A stretch of DNA of 64,000 bases, from positions 2,676,607 to 2,740,606 of the forward strand of contig NZ_DS990556.1 in the NCBI RefSeq assembly GCF_000155635.1, in the 5' to 3' direction. This document shows positions 63,620-64,000 of this stretch, in pieces. This DNA is from Cyanobium sp. PCC 7001. Lineage in GTDB: Bacteria; Cyanobacteriota; Cyanobacteriia; PCC-6307; Cyanobiaceae. The notes below the pieces were generated by a model. That model saw only the letters and a program-made list of their open reading frames with translations, had not been told where the DNA came from and did no database searches. How positions within the stretch are numbered: position 1 is the stretch's first letter; each line of letters begins with the position of its first letter. The position numbers and the translations under genes are program-made.

Positions 63620-63838
63620 TCGGTATGTTGTGACTCCGAAAACCAGCTTGGGCTGGCTGGGGTCATGGATGAGTCATGGCGCGTTTGAACTCTGCGCATA
63701 GCTCTCAATTGAAATGTTGTGTTATTCATGAGATCTACGTGCCAGAGTCGGTGTCTGATTGTCGATCGATTCCCAAGCATTGTCAGTTCCCATCGATCTG
63801 GGGATAGATGGGCCTCGTCCTGCCCGTAGGTCAGACCA

Positions 63839-64000
63839 TCAACGGCAGCGCCCTTGCCGGCTAATGGCCTCCAGGCACTTCGGGATGTTCCAGACCAGCG
63901 GGCTGTTGACATACGGCCCCCGACGCCAGTGCGTGCCTTCGACCAGGAATTCATCGCGGTAGGCATACCGCTTCAACGTGTGGGTGCTGCAGCCCACTGC
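63839..64000 (-). CDS. 3' fragment of a small DNA-binding-like protein (cut by window edge)
   Basis: 53 codons before the stop at 63839, open to the right edge. The sequence reads GCSTHTLKRYAYRDEFLVEG, THWRRGPYVNSPLVWNIPKC and LEAISRQGRCR. The beginning resembles the recognition helix of excisionase/MerR-type domains (a Cys-Ser-x-x-Thr-Leu-x-Arg-Tyr pattern) and the middle the wing. Such small genes are common near the recombinase in integrated elements. The start lies outside the window, so length is unknown. Confidence 0.5.
   Translation of the reverse strand, partial: AVGCSTHTLKRYAYRDEFLVEGTHWRRGPYVNSPLVWNIPKCLEAISRQGRCR

Overview
The window looks like chromosome of a high-GC unicellular picocyanobacterium of the Cyanobium / freshwater-to-coastal Synechococcus type. 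The reasons are the kaiABC circadian cluster beside rplU-rpmA, an NblS-type sensor kinase beside purD, the orange carotenoid protein with its recovery protein, lipid A genes, and several small cyanobacteria-specific families (DUF1825, YlqD, long HPF/LrtA).

From 1 to about 47.4 kb the DNA is a dense housekeeping backbone with many 1-4 bp start/stop overlaps. Left to right: truB (cut by the edge) and a queuosine-precursor transporter; a methyltransferase; rplU-rpmA; kaiA-kaiB-kaiC; nblS-purD; a cell-envelope run (secreted helical protein, purC, bamA, lpxC, fabZ, lpxA, lpxB, msrA); pepA with two DNA-processing-like genes; a LuxR-type pseudo-receiver regulator; tyrS-pyrF-acyltransferase; a glycosyltransferase; hpf-deoC-recO-MFS; lipB, an acyl-ACP/CoA synthetase, ylqD-like, pdhC and queA; sodB; an FKBP isomerase; lnt; a peroxiredoxin; pdxH; and finally the photoprotection operon ocp-crtW-frp, transcribed leftward.

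At 47,488-47,534 lies the 3' half of a tRNA-Ala(GGC) gene without its 5' half. I read this as the left attachment scar of an element that enters at a tRNA gene. To its right, up to the end of the window, the content changes completely: iteron-like repeats, a large primase-helicase, a small sigma-70-family factor, short orphan genes sharing a CCCCCGGGAAGA box upstream of their starts, and then a defence block (Mrr-type endonuclease, HsdS, HsdM, a VapB-like small protein, HsdR). It ends with two unknown proteins and a gene fragment running off the edge. No integrase, second attachment site or structural phage gene is visible, so the element should continue beyond 64 kb, and an intact tRNA-Ala is predicted at its far end.

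No rRNA, complete tRNA, CRISPR array or recognisable IS transposase was seen. All functional calls come from reading motifs by eye; none was checked against a database.
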